DNA of 64,000 nucleotides from Dioszegia crocea. Taxonomy: Eukaryota > Basidiomycota > Tremellomycetes > Tremellales > Bulleribasidiaceae. The stretch lies in the NCBI GenBank assembly GCA_001600615.1, contig BCKK01000002.1, forward strand, positions 2,386,809-2,450,808, given 5' to 3'. A program made the translations under genes and the position numbers. Of the stretch, positions 25,151-36,725 are shown piece after piece. Each line of letters opens with the position of its first letter. Within the stretch, counting starts at the first letter, position 1. The notes under the pieces are model-generated. The model saw nothing but the letters and a program-made list of their open reading frames with translations. It had not been told where the DNA came from and did not search any database.

Positions 25151-25527
25151 TGTGCAGGTGGGCAGAGTGAGTTGAAAAGGAATTCAGTGATGGTTGAGAT
25201 GAGGTGCGTATGGATGTGGAAGAACGGTGTTGTGGGATAGATGTTATATATGAATCTGATTCCCAACAAGGCGGACCTAACTTTTGGGGTGCCCTGACCC
25301 GAGTCCCGTCCGACATGCTAGTTCCTTAGCGGGATTCTGAAACACAGCCTAACAAACTCTGACGTTTCATAATTCAGGGTCATTACGTTATTGCATGTTT
25401 GGGAGCTTCGGTGACAATTTCCCTGCAGCAGCAAATCCGATAACCGATAGTATATTCGCCTGTTACTCTAATTCTACACGCTCTACACTTGATGGGTGTT
25501 ACAAGATGATCTATGTTTTATCTTCAT
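25151..25527. other. Intergenic, TSC2 3' flank and WSC gene promoter
   Basis: About 375 bases. Apart from the TATA-like element at 25244 I see no gene or repeat. Confidence 0.6.
25244..25250 (-). promoter_or_regulatory. TATA-like element of the WSC-type gene
   Basis: Reads TATATAA on the minus strand inside CATATATAAC, about 95 bp before the ATG at 25150. It is the same ten-base string at nearly the same distance as in the CPL1-like gene. Confidence 0.5.
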
Positions 25528-28500
25528 TTACTTCTCCGTCGGTGGCGGCCGGTATGTGAACTGCCGCGTGAAGCTGAGAAAGTCAGCTCCGCCTGTAAGC
25601 GTACGTCAAATACTCACTCTCGCCGCATCTCTTCCCTGGTCGTCTCATCATTCTGATCGGGGAATTCAAACTTGGGCATCCTGGTCGTCAGTAGCGTTCA
25701 TTCATACCACACTACTGCACTTACATCTCTCTCAATCTCGACATGGCCCTGAGTCTACTTCGCCAACTTGAAATATACTCAGCGGAGGCCGCATCGGTAG
25801 CATCCTTGATGTGCTGATAACGTGCCGCCAAGTCGTTCCCCAAATGGGCCAATTGCCGAACAAGGATCGGTAGGGCATGCCTCGACACGAGCTTCCCTTC
25901 TCCTAATGGCCCAAATTCGGGTATACCCGGTAATCTTTGGATATCCACCTTGAACCACTCTTCCCTATCCCAATCCGACCATCCATCCTCGCTTGGTGGG
26001 GTGTATCCTTCGGGGATAATGGTCCCCTCGCCGAGCGTCAGGGGAGTGACGACGACGTTGACAAAGTTCCAAGCGGTACGAATGGTGTCAAAGACGAAGT
26101 CTTTACCGGACTCGTTGTAGACGATTTTGACAAAGTCATTGCCTACGAGCCGTTTTTTGTTATCGAATTCGGGCTGATCCGGGTGGTTGGGCATCATGGT
26201 GGGGGTGTGGAAGATGACCTGATCGAAATCGTCCCACCACGCATAAGCGTACTCTCCATCCAGGTCTTTCGTGCGGTTGAGACCACCGACGAATACGTCG
26301 ACCTGACCTTTGAGCTTGATCAGTCGGCCGATGCCCGACAGGAAGTCAAGGTAGAGAGGTGAGCCATCGATGTTGCCCAGGATCTCCAATTCGGTAGATT
26401 GGCCTGGAGCGACATAGAGGACGGCGATTTTGACCGTATCGATGACAGGGGTGTTTTGAATACCCTGCAGGGCACGCTGGAATCTGGCTTCGGGAGGGAT
26501 GAGTTGACCGCGGGGAGTCTCGAGGCTTTGGTTGGGATATGAAGAGAGGAGCTGGACTCCGAGGTAGCTGGGGTGGATGAGGACATCTTTTCGACGTTGG
26601 GAAGGAGTAGCACCTGACCAGATGAAGCCGTGCTGCGACGAGGGGTCAAAGGGCTCAGTGGGAGTGGTAGATGTGGTCTTAGCGAGCTCTTCCGCGATTT
26701 GTATCTTTCGTCAGCTACTTTCTCGATCTCGACTTACATCACTGCCTCCAGCCTTCGCAATCTCGTCCCTGTTTGCCATCAAGAAAGCCGGCAAGGAGAT
26801 CAAATCCGCATTTGACTCTCCCAGTTCCAGTAGAGGTACATTCTCTAACTTGGACACGACACTCGTTGACCCCGTCGCACGAGTGCTTGTGATCGTCGCC
26901 CAACCACTCCTAGCATGCGCAGTGATAGTCAAGATCGCGCCGCCCAAGAGCCAGCTGACCGACTTTGGCGCCTCACTTTCTCTCGTGTCCTGCATGACTG
27001 CGTCCGAGAGGAAGGATGTAGCCGGGCGAGGATCGGCATTACCATAAGTGTACCTCGACAACCAGTCAAAGCACACTTCCGCCATTTCGTCAACCATGAC
27101 CCGCTTTGACCGGCCTTGGAGAAGTTTCCGCGTGATTTCGGGTACGAGGTTGGGCCGTTGGGGTAGTTTCAAGGCGAGGAACCAGATGTAGATACTGTAA
27201 TAGGCAAGACCGATGACGTGTTGGGATAAGGTGTAGTCTTCCCTCGATTTACTGAGATCGATGGGCTCGTCAGAACGCGCGTTATGAATAGTGATGTAAT
27301 CGATAGCGACATGGAATACCCGGCGGTATTGCTCATCGGTGAAGTTCCGGTACAGGGAGCCATTATGGCCGAGGGCGATGAGGAATTCGAGGATGTGAAT
27401 GGCAAGAGCGTTGGTGGTGACGATCCGTTCCATCCGATCGATGATGGTCAGAAGGTGTCGACCGACGTACTGCTCGAGCTCGAATATACAGAGGGTAAGG
27501 GCTTGCAAGCACGGCTTGGCAAGATCCTTTCGTCCCTGCAGTCCATCGGCAAAGGCTTGAACCAGCTGGTCACACTCGTCCCTCGCCATGGTACCCCGAT
27601 AGGCGATCAGGATGGATAGCGATTGGTAGGCGATGGCATTGATGTCTACCCGTTTGATGAAGGTGGGCACATTGTACCGTTTCTCCCAATTCCCCTCCAC
27701 TCCTAAAACCCCTTCCGCCAGAACCCGCACCAAAGCCCGAACTTCCGCTACCGCCCGCTTTCCGTGGAAGAACACCTTGTTCCGCAGTTGCAATGGTAAG
27801 AAGCACAGGACATAGGAGACCAGCTCCCAATCGTGCCCACGCAAAATTCCGTTCAAGACTCGGACGTATTGCGAGACGGGCAGCCATACGCCGTCGATCG
27901 GTTTAGCAGCTGGATCCTGTAGAGCCGGATGACTGGGGTTATACGTCGTCATGATCTCGCTTGGCGTTTCGTTTGGAGGCATCTCAAAGAGTTCCTCTTG
28001 GGGTAGATTCCAGAGTGGATTGTATGTGTGATCTACCCCTCGAACGATCGGAGCGGCTTTCGATCGACTCCGACTGCGCGTACTGCTCTCTTGACTCCTC
28101 GACGCCCGGCCCCTGTCCTCTTCTTGAGCCCGTGTCTGCTGGGATGGCCTAGCCCTTCGCCGCGTCTCCTCCGCCTCCGCTGCCCTACCCTCCGCCTCCG
28201 TGTCCCGCGTACGACGCACCATGGCTGCAAATGGCAAAGCAGTCTCGTTCACATTTCGCCGCAGGAACAGCCGATGGTGGTTGTCTGCACGCAAGCGCAT
28301 AAGCCATTCCAGAATGACTATACGTGCCCGCGGGCATCTCGCAGCCATTTTGACCTGCGTTGGGGTGTTGGTATGTCTCGGTCGATCGTCCGTCATCGGA
28401 TACAGAAGACCGAGGAGATCCCGGAAGATGATGATGCTTCGGAACGAAGCGGGCATGCGGACAGCTTTGGTGTTGGTCGTGTTGTGGAAGGAGGGGGTGA

Positions 28501-31500
28501 AGCATAGTTTGGTGAAGATGGAGATAAGGGATAGGACCGCTTGGATTGATCGACAATCCGTGTGATGCTGATGTACCGCAGGCAGAGCCGAGGTATGCTC
28601 GTCGATGGGGGTGGGCATCGCGCCGGAGATGGATGATATCGAGGGCAGCTCTCTAGCTCGGGTCGGCGGTGAGATGCTGCCTTTCAGAGCGCGAACATTG
28701 GGCTCCTTCGCCCTGCCACTGCCGGACCGACCGAGACTGGAGCCTGAGGCGGACTCCATCATCGAAGCCGACATCGCACTTGGCATGGCCTCTTCCTTAC
28801 AGGGAATATGCGCGACCTCGGCGATGAGGGCACGGATAGCATTGAAGCTGCCCGCAAATGTAGCGTGCGTTACCTCGCTACTCGCTTCCGCCGAAGCATC
28901 CTCCTCAGCATTCTCCGCCGCTGCCTGCTGAGCCCGGATCTCCCGCCTTTCCTCGTCCCGATCCTGAGTCTCCGCTACGGCAGCATTGACCAAGACCAGC
29001 AGTGCTGACTTCTGGAACGCCTCGTCTGTCGTGTTGACCAGGTACTGCTGGAGGAACGGTATGAGCACCAGATCGACGAGCTCGACCCGGTATTCCGGCA
29101 TGTCATTGGCAAAGCCGGCGATATCGACAAAGATCAACCGGGTAACGCGTTTTCGAGCTTCATCGAGCGGGGATGGGGAGAGGAAGAACGCCCGGACGAG
29201 CTTCCAGATGTTTTCGGTCCAGCCTGAGGTGAAAGGCAGGCATAGGCATTCGCGCTGATAGTAATCGATGACGATACCAGCATCATCCTCGTCCAGATGG
29301 GTGCCGAGTTTGAGAAGGAGGTCGATGTATCGAGGATGGTAGTAGGCTGGGCTAGTACTGGAGGATGTGTGAAGATGGGCGATACATTTTGGGAGTTGAT
29401 GCAGGACCGCTTCAAAGAGGGGGAGGAGGACCGCTGTGCCTGAGCCTTCGGCACTCTTACGGTCCATCCAGGTCCGGTATCCGAGTTCAGATTGGGTGGC
29501 GGTGGGGGATGAGCCTGTAGCGAGGCGCAACTCTTTTAGGTTCGGTTGTCTATCTCAGCGGTGTCCGTTCTTCCACTTACTGTGACGCTAGCACAACAGG
29601 CAGAAGACCGTCCAAGATATCGCACGCAGCTTGGCCCTCCGTCCACGCATCCGGGGCGATCTTATCCTTCCCATTTGGCGAGTTCTCCAATTTGTATAGA
29701 TGGGTCTGCAGCAAGCCCAATATCGCCGAATCGACCGAGTCCCAAGATTGATACTTGATCAGAGTGTCATTCCCGAGTCGACTTGTAGATTGGGCGGCGA
29801 TCAGGGACGGCGCGAGCGATGCCATAGCACACGCTGCAGTCACCTCAGTCGCGCTTGCCGGTCCATCCAGGTAGCCTAAGAGAGTGTGGCTCGCACTGTT
29901 GTTAGCGTAATATGATCTCTCACTTACATGACTGCTCCCCTCGTTGCGCAGCAATCTATCATGACGTCCTTGGCCACATCTAATTTCAATTCCACCGCTG
30001 TCCTGCCCTCCAAAACCATCCGTACCGCATTTTCCCCTCTTCTTCCAGCCGCTTGGCCAAGGATGAGCTGAATCAACTCTGATGCCGCCAATTCTGCATC
30101 AAGAGCCAATCCCTCATCCTCGTCCTGGCCCAGTACCAGGCATGCGATCGCCACTGCCTCCTTGAACACTTCCGTTGGAATCGCGACAGATTTTGTCAGG
30201 ACCTCAAAAAAGGCCGCAAAGCTAACCATAAGCCTTGACCACTTGGGCCGAAGTGCGGGGAGAGGTAGCGATGCGGTCCCTGCCGGTTGTAGACTGGGAG
30301 ACTTTAGTGAATCTGATGCGGATGCTTGTCGATTTTGGACTCGGGGAGTAGGTGATTGAGTTTTCTTTATCGAAGAGGCGCGTCTCAATCCCGGCTCGAT
30401 GCCTAGAGCATGCGTTGAAGCCATTGTTGGCGAAGTCACGAAAGCTGACTCGCGCCTACCCCGGCCTGCACTGGTATCGACTTGTATCGGGGATGAGGAG
30501 TGGAGTTCGGCCAGAGCTCCCTTCCATAAGAAGGAAAACATGGGACGGACGATCCGACGAAGGTCGTCAAAGGAGAATAGGGATGCGTGTGCGGATATTA
30601 TCGCGGCTATGAGATCGATGATCGCGCCTGCGGCTTCGGCGGGGGNCGCAGGTTTGATTGGAGCGAAAGGGGTGTTCTATGTCATCAGCTTGGACTGTAA
30701 GACTATCTTACTTTTCGTTTTGAATCTTCCCACTCGACCTCTTCTTCTTTTTTCCCACACCATTGAACCCAGTCCTCCTCGATTTCATGTAATGTCCGGA
30801 CCATCCACCCCACAATGCCTTCTGTCCCATCCACCTCGACTCCATTCTTCGTCAAAGCTTTGAGTGCGCCGACCTCGACATAGATCTCATCTATGCTGGG
30901 ATTGGCAGTTTTCGTATGAGGGGAAGCGGCTGATGTGATGATTTTGTATAAAGATACCGCATTGATAGGATCCGGAAGATCCACAGCGATAAAGCCAGAG
31001 TCACCTCCAGGTGGTGCGATCGTGATGAGAGCAGCTAGAAGTCTTTTCGTTGCAGTTCTGACGTTCTTTGATCCTCTTGGATTGGCATGTCGGATGGCCT
31101 GTCGATAAAGGTGCCTGATATCCCTTGCGCTTATCTCCCCCGCCCCCGTCTCATGGTCGATCATGAGATTGGCCAGCCATACCGCCGTCGCCTTGATGAT
31201 CTCGCATAATTCCGCCTCCGATATCCCCTCTTTCTGATCCATCAACTCCATGGATGACTGGAGGTGGAAGCTCGCTTCAGGGTGAGGGCTTGGCGCTCGT
31301 TTTGCTTCGGGCATGGGGACCGGTCTCAGTCGATTGAGAGAAGATGTACCGCTCTCGTTGGATCCGCGACGCTCGCCTGATCGCAGCACGTCAACGGTCT
31401 GTCGTGAGGTTGCCACGGTTGGGGCGCGACGACCGAAGAGATTGGGGAGGAAAGACAAGGCGCCACCTGAGCCGCCAGAAGGAGTGTGCGCATGGCCTCC

Positions 31501-31542
31501 AGTGGGCCTGTCCCGAGATCTCTCCCTATCCTTATCGCTCAT
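25528..31542 (-). CDS. TSC2: TSC2 (tuberin), Rheb GTPase-activating protein
   Basis: GAP subunit of the TSC complex, which switches off Rheb and so restrains TORC1. I take ATG 31542 (MSDKDRERSRDRP); a longer in-frame extension reaches 31809. The N-terminal helical-repeat region starts near EAELCEIIKATAVWLANLMI and spans the exons to about 26800, including one exon of over 900 codons with HEAT-like helices and a Ser-rich linker. The C-terminal Rap/Ran-GAP domain is intact: YAYAWWDDFDQVIFHTPTMM, then the catalytic thumb in NKKRLVGNDFVKIVYNESG (the Asn of GND is the catalytic residue in human TSC2), FNFVNVVVTPLTL-type strand (here AWNFVNVVVTPLTL) and SRHALPILVRQLAHLGNDLA. Two tiny last exons give MPKFEFPDQNDETTREEM and FTRQFTYRPPPTEK with TAA at 25528. 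An ambiguous base at 30646 falls in the first position of one codon (NCC) and does not break the frame. Confidence 0.9.
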
Positions 31543-32043
31543 GGCGTCGATGAGGCGCCTGTCGGTGTGTGTGTTTTTGGGCGGAGGCGCTGGTAGGTTC
31601 GTGCGGAAAGGGGTTGACGGGGATTTTTGGTTGGCCGGTGTGTGAGGCCTGATGAGGATTTGGTCCCCTTGGATACGGTCGCTTATCTGGGGATAATGAT
31701 CATGATGACATGGTATGCTGCAGATGAGGTGATGGACGTGATAGAGGTGCGATGGGCAGATATATAGCAAGATAGAAAGAGGGGGGGGAACTGAAAGTGT
31801 AGAGGGCACCGGTTAAATTGAGTGACTCAATTGCATCTCACTCGGCCTCGCCCGACTCATGCTTCTTTCGCATCCTTCAAGGCAAGTATAACCCCGATAA
31901 GGTCATCGACTTGGCCCAGAGTAAGGCCTGGACAGATCTCCTGGCGCCAGGAGATCATCACGACACTTCAAGCCAGTAGATGGACTCCGCCTATCAGCCA
32001 ATAACCCAAACCTAGTGGCCGAGCGCGCTTTGCCTTCCCGACG
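31543..32043. other. Divergent promoter region of TSC2 and the Cys-rich membrane protein
   Basis: About 500 bases. The minus side (31543-31809) is open in the TSC2 frame and could be coding if translation starts at 31809. A TATATA run near 31760 may serve TSC2. Nothing else recognised. Confidence 0.5.
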
Positions 32044-32895
32044 ATGCTGTTGTGGTCATCAAGATTGACTGTGATCTTCCTGGCGTGTACTTTGATGGTA
32101 TGCTTGGATATCTCATGCTAGATACTGGCGGGCCTCTGCTTTCCGCTGACCGCCAGATCACTCTTGTTCAAGCATCAATATTCTCTGAACCCGCGCTATC
32201 GTACTGCAAGTGTGCGTTTCTGCGTAGCCATCTGCGAACAGCTGTCAACAAGAAAGACTTGGTCTGACACCTCTCAGGCATCTGCTTTACCAACTCAACC
32301 ATCATTCCATTATTTCGGCCATCTGACCCAAACAAGCCGTGCTTATCCTGCACCAAGCAATTCTGCCTGGATCAGAAGCTGGCTATATGTAAAAGTAGGT
32401 CGGATCAGGCTTAGGCGGTACACGAATTTCGCTGACTTCCAGATGCGGAGCTACCGGAACTTGATGTCGATGTCGGGACGGGTACAGAAGGAGATGTCGA
32501 AGCTCGATGTTTCAGTGAGTCTCACTAATCTACGATACAGCTCAAGCTGACATCTTACAGAACGAGACTCTCCCCGTGATGAGTTGATTGTGACTTTCTT
32601 TGTCCTCACGGTCGTCGGTATGCTGCTATACGCAGCTGTGCGGAATAAGTACTACAAAGCGATTGAAACGAGGGGTAGACCGACCGATCTGCGACAATGG
32701 ACCCAGGTCAGTATCGGCGCTCTCACCGGCTTCAATTTGTCAACATGATCTGACCTTCAGGCACTCTTACCCGGGCAGTTACAGCCGCTGTCTGATAACA
32801 TACTGTCGAAAGTAGGCCGGGGACGCGCTCAGCAGTTCGATGGGCGGGAGATGGAGGACACAGGGCGGGGCGGCACTTATGTCCCAATCACCTAA
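32044..32895 (+). CDS. Small Cys-rich type I membrane protein, conserved fungal family without a known role
   Basis: Six exons join without a phase error: 32044-32097, 32157-32211, 32278-32394, 32443-32514, 32561-32706 and 32761-32895, giving 192 residues. Exon 1 encodes only a signal peptide (MLLWSSRLTVIFLACTLM). The lumenal part of about 90 residues is Cys-rich: YCKCICFTNSTIIPLF, KPCLSCTKQFCLDQKL, AICKNAE and EARCFKRDSPRD. A single membrane span follows (LIVTFFVLTVVGMLLYAAV), then a cytosolic tail of about 65 residues ending GTYVPIT. The layout resembles fungal proteins of similar size that I believe are conserved, but I cannot name the family or a function. The lumenal cysteines suggest disulfides, and NST is a possible glycosylation site. 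No single frame exceeds 130 codons, so simple ORF scanning misses it. Confidence 0.8.
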
Positions 32896-33238
32896 TGGCT
32901 CAAGTACATATGTATCAATAGAGGTCTGCTGGTCGATTCCAAAGCTATCTGGCTGCCAGGTCTCTCGGTCGCTGTCGCTGTTGAGGAGAGTGCGACTACA
33001 TCTGCATATAGTACCTGCAGATGTCTTGCAGACAGTTGCAGACCTCCGCCACACTCCGCGGAAGCTAATTTGCGCCATCCAATTCTCGCCACCCAAAGAT
33101 GACAACTCCACCCCTCTCAGTCGACTGTGTACTTCTCTCAACCAAAGTGAGCTCTAGCAGCGCGTCACAGCAAAGCTCTGGGCTGGACAAGTGGTATTTT
33201 ACTGCCTGGCGGCATAATCCACCAAAAGCACAGCCAAG
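32896..33238. other. Intergenic, between the membrane protein and YJU2
   Basis: About 340 bases with no supported gene. It holds the 3' UTR of one gene and the promoter of YJU2. Confidence 0.6.
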
Positions 33239-34436
33239 ATGTCTGAACGAAAGGTGCTGAATGTGAGTCCTACCAGCCGTACCCTACTTCTCATGCCCTT
33301 GCTGCTGGAAGCTGACATGCTAGAAATACTACCCTCCGGACTTCGATCCGTCGAAGCTCAAACGGCGGAAGGGATTCAATAAGGACAAGCAGATGGTCAT
33401 TCGTCTGATGGCTCCCTTTTCAATGAGATGTAATCGTTGTGCGGAATATATCTGTAAGTCGCGCCGTAGCTTTGACTGGTCTCAAGCTGACTTTACAGAT
33501 AAGGGGAAGAAGTTCAACGCGCGTAAGGAGACGGCGGTAGATGAGGAGTATTTCGGAATCAAGATCTTCCGATTCTATATTGTGAGTCTTTTGCTGCAAC
33601 CGCTGAGAACCTTCACTGACTACCAGAAATGCACCCAGTGCTCATCCGAAATCACCTTCAAAACCGATCCGAAGAATGCCGACTACACCATGGAGCACGG
33701 CGCGACCCGTAACTTCGAGAATTGGACGGAAGCGGATGCTGGAAAGCGAACTGCCATCCCCGACGCTGCCGCCGACGATGATTACGATTCCGAGGGTAAC
33801 GCCCGCGAGGATCGGGCGGCGAAGGATGCCATGGCGGATTTGGAGAGGAGTCAGGAGCAGAGTATGCGGGAGATGGAGCTCATGGATGAGTTGGCGGAAT
33901 TGCGGCAGAGGAACGCGAGGGTGGAGACGAATACGGCGGACCCGCAGACATTGTTGGCGCAGCTGCATACGGAGAGGGCAAATAAGGAGGAGGAAGAGAG
34001 GAAGGCTATGGAGCAAGAGGAGGATGATCAGCTGGTCGCTCAGTACTTTGCTAAAGTGCCAATGGGGCCTCCAAGCATACCTACTATTGCGAAGGGCAAG
34101 GGCAAGGGGAAAGAAAGGGCTGTCGCTCCGCCTGGGATCGAGCTTGACGAGCCACTAGAAGGGAGCGATGGTGAAGAGGGGAGCGATGACGGCGAAGAAG
34201 AGGCGATACTACCGACACCGGCTCTCACTATCAAACGCCGACCTCCTCCGTCCGAATCGTCGGGCAGCGGGATGGCTGAGCCGTCGGTGGCGAGTATACT
34301 GGCGGCAAAAGGCAAGGTGCTGGAGAACGGTTCCGCCAATGGGAACGGAGCGGCGGCTGGAGCCCAAGCACAAGTGGCTGCGAAGAGGAAACGGGAGGGC
34401 ATGCAGAAGCTGTTGGGGATTAAGAAAAAAAAGTAA
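33239..34436 (+). CDS. YJU2: Splicing factor YJU2 (CWC16/CCDC94 family)
   Basis: Step I splicing factor that joins the Prp19-associated complex and promotes branching. The first exon encodes MSERKVLN, then KYYPPDFDPSKLKRRKGF, the invariant start of the family. The zinc site is formed by RCNRCAEYI and KCTQCSSEITFKTD, separated by GKKFNARKETA and GIKIFRFYI. The segment YTMEHGATRNFE is also diagnostic. A helical middle rich in Glu and Arg (RQRNARVE) leads into a disordered basic tail that ends in LLGIKKKK. Four exons with phase-0 joints; stop at 34434-34436. Length of roughly 350 residues suits the family. Confidence 0.93.
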
Positions 34437-34579
34437 TGGGTCCTTTGGTGTCCCGATGTATGACCGTGTATGTATGTTTCCCCTTGAACCTTGCTTACGT
34501 TCAACCCTCCCTTGTTGTGATATCTCGCTGAGCTTGACTCAGGTATTACAACCTTTGCTGCCTTGGCATTCTTCCCACG

Positions 34580-35683
34580 ATGAACCCCATCGCTTACTTC
34601 AATGACATTTCGGCGCCTGCTCTAGGATTGAGGGGCGTGCAGACATCTGAGGTTTCCCTACTGGCCATGCTCCCCGACATCATTACATCCCTCGATCCAC
34701 TCTCACAAGTACCTCCGCTATCTGTGGAGAGTCGTCAAGCCCTGGCCCTCAGTCTGCAAAATCTCTTACAGGTAATGACGGCGCGTCGCCTGGATGTGAC
34801 TTTAGAAGAGTGGATGTTGGAGGCACATGGTGAGAGGAAGGTCAAAGAAATCGTGAATTTCAGAAGGACCAATGCTAGTCCTGACGGTCTACATTGTGAG
34901 TTGCACTACAAGAGCGGTGAAACATTGCTGAATACGAAGCGGTTTTTGTCCTGCCGGTCTACACTGGTCCTGATGGCAGGCCATGCACGGTTGTCCAGCA
35001 CCAGCTACGACCGCACGCCGGTACGTACTGTTGCGCATCTCGGTACGTCATTTAGTCATAGGCAGGCAAATGTCACTGAGCAATCAGAGATTCCTGCAGG
35101 CAAATTTGACGTGGGGGATAAGACCACCGAGTGCGTTGTCGGAAATACCGATCAGAAAAGAATACAGGCACTGATCAGCCAGGGCAACAGCGGCGCGCGA
35201 ATTGGAGGAGGAAACCGGGCTCATCTGGGACCATATCCTGAACCCGCCCATCGTCAGAGGCGGACGTCATTCTCGTGACGGAGGGTAAGTTTGAACAGCT
35301 GTCTCTTTGGCCTGAGCTGATCAGCCGCAGGATGAGTAACGCGCGGGGCGAAGTCCTGGTTGTGCCTGTCGACCCTCTTGACAAAGGAGGCAGAGACTTG
35401 TCTGTCGTAAGTGCATGTATGATACATCCCCACAGAAAGCGGCCACTGACTTTCCTAGGATGAACAGGCTCAAGGCCTTGGTCAGATTCATGATTTCCCC
35501 TTGGAGCTGATACCGGAATACGTTGACTGTGAGTGTATCCCAGAACACGGGGATGACCAAGCTAATCATACAGACTGTATTTCTCAAGGCCTAGCCGTAA
35601 CTGGGACCATCAGCAACATCGCTCTCGGCATGAAGGTCCAGCGATACATTGCTGCAGGGGGAGGGGCTGAGTCATCAAATTGA
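34580..35683 (+). CDS. YSA1: Nudix hydrolase, ADP-ribose pyrophosphatase (YSA1-like)
   Basis: Predicted to hydrolyse ADP-sugars such as ADP-ribose. Exons must be joined across at least five short introns. The recognisable part begins with SVFVLPVYTGPDGRP and TVVQHQLRPHA, then EIPAGKFDVGDKTTEA, the Nudix core AARELEEETGL (metal-binding glutamates present), MSNARGEVLVVPVD and a C-terminal helix (SQGLAVTGTISNIALGMK) like that of YSA1. With the best splice choice the spacing between the Nudix glycine and the REL triplet is one residue longer than usual, and an Asp takes the first acidic position. The N-terminal 75 codons from ATG 34580 match nothing I know and the true start could lie in a later exon. 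The stop is TGA 35681-35683. Confidence 0.7.
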
Positions 35684-36336
35684 CGGCGCGCGACTTCTCA
35701 TGCACGAGTATATGCCGCCTCTCATCGATCTCATCGATCTCATCGCTCGTCACCCTGCACATGTCGAAATTCCTATCTACCTGATACCATTTTATGGCCT
35801 ATGACGCAGCCACTACTTTCCAACATACTCACGAGCGGCTGAGAGACATGCTTCAAGCAAATATGTTTATAATTCCACACTGACGCCAACATATAATCAG
35901 CTGTCACTGAAGTCGAAGGGACTGAATGTGAAGAGCTTCCTACAAGATCACGACCGGTAAGCATCGCTCGCTTCGACTTGTAAGGCTTCGCCCGCAAGTT
36001 GTCCGGCTCCTTGCTGTCTTGGACGCCTTGGCTGATAATTGCAGTTGGCCTCGAGCGAGCTCGAGCTCCGGTCATCGCAGGCGTGATGTCTCACTCAGCG
36101 ACGACATTCATACTCTGGCTGTCGCATCACAGAATGTCGAGGTGGCACTTGATCAAAGGAAGAAACGACCTCACGGCTCTGCAGCTCACGAGGGCGGCTC
36201 GCCTCCAGTCGCAAGGCAAAGTACAGTCAGGAGTAGGAGTTCCTATCTTGACTTTGATCTTGAATGCATTGCCTATTTCCCGCCTGCCTCATCTTGCTCT
36301 GCTGAACCTACAACATGCAGCGTGATACTCAAACAA
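35684..36336. other. Intergenic region with gene-like fragments
   Basis: No intact gene is certain. It contains the microsatellite-like ATCGATCTC repeat at about 35718-35745 and the fragmentary coding signal described in the next entry. Confidence 0.5.
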
Positions 36337-36420
36337 TGTCCTGGACAAGTTTGTCCGGACATTTCTGTCCGGACATTTCTGTCCGGACATTTCTGTCTTG
36401 GACATTCTGTCCTGACATGA
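35700..36420 (+). pseudogene. Possible broken or unannotated short gene
   Basis: Three stretches read like coding sequence in one consistent frame. The first, from an ATG near 35700, begins MHEYMPPLIDLIDLI and runs about 34 codons to an in-frame TGA near 35800. The second continues past that stop (YFPTYSRAAERHASSKY), and after a 40-nt intron-like gap with a CTGAC branch site reads LSLKSKGLNVKSFLQDHDR. A GTAAGC..TTGCAG intron then joins it in phase to a third exon (VSLSDDIHTLAVASQNVEVA, ALDQRKKRPHG), which stays open to 36420 and runs into the palindromic repeat array. The stop could be avoided only by an intron I cannot place. No family is recognised. It is either a decaying gene or one with an exon structure that I have misread. 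Confidence 0.35.
36337..36416. repeat. Tandem palindromic repeat array, left arm (14-bp unit TGTCCGGACATTTC)
   Basis: TGTCCTGGACA at 36337 is followed by exact 14-bp units starting at 36352, 36366 and 36380, then variants at 36394 (TGTCTTGGACA) and near 36408 (TGTCCTGACA). The core TGTCCGGACA is a perfect 10-bp palindrome. There are no spacers of the CRISPR type; the units touch. Confidence 0.9.
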
Positions 36421-36599
36421 TGTCTTTGCCACTCTGTCTTTGTCCCTTTTTCCCTGAAATGTTGTCTTCAACACTTAGTCTTTTCGACAGCTGTCTGGGA
36501 CACATGATCTGCATAATTTCCGTTTGTCAACTTGTCCACGACCGGCGGCGACGACTTACTTGCAGAATCTGAGCCGTCAACTTGTCCCAGACAACTGAC

Positions 36600-36725
36600 A
36601 GCAACTGAGCAACGGGTCCTGGACAATTGACAGAATGTCCTGGACAATTGACAGAAACTTGTCCTGGACAACTGACAGAAATTTGTCCGGACAACTCACA
36701 GAAACTTGTCCGGACAACTCACCGC
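36600..36725. repeat. Tandem palindromic repeat array, right arm (21-24-bp unit)
   Basis: Five units begin with TCCTGGACAA or TCCGGACAAC and continue YTGACAGAAA or CTCACAGAAA. Periods are 21, 24, 24 and 23 bp. The same palindromic core as in the left arm is used, but the linker appears as its reverse complement (GACAGAAA against TTTCTGTC), so the two arms form a large imperfect inverted repeat with about 185 bp between them that is itself rich in TGTC and GACA. Confidence 0.88.

Noticed and set aside
36352..36393. Short regular repeats that might be taken for a CRISPR array
   Set aside because: Units of 14 bp abut without unique spacers, the genome is eukaryotic with spliceosomal introns, and no cas-like gene is present.
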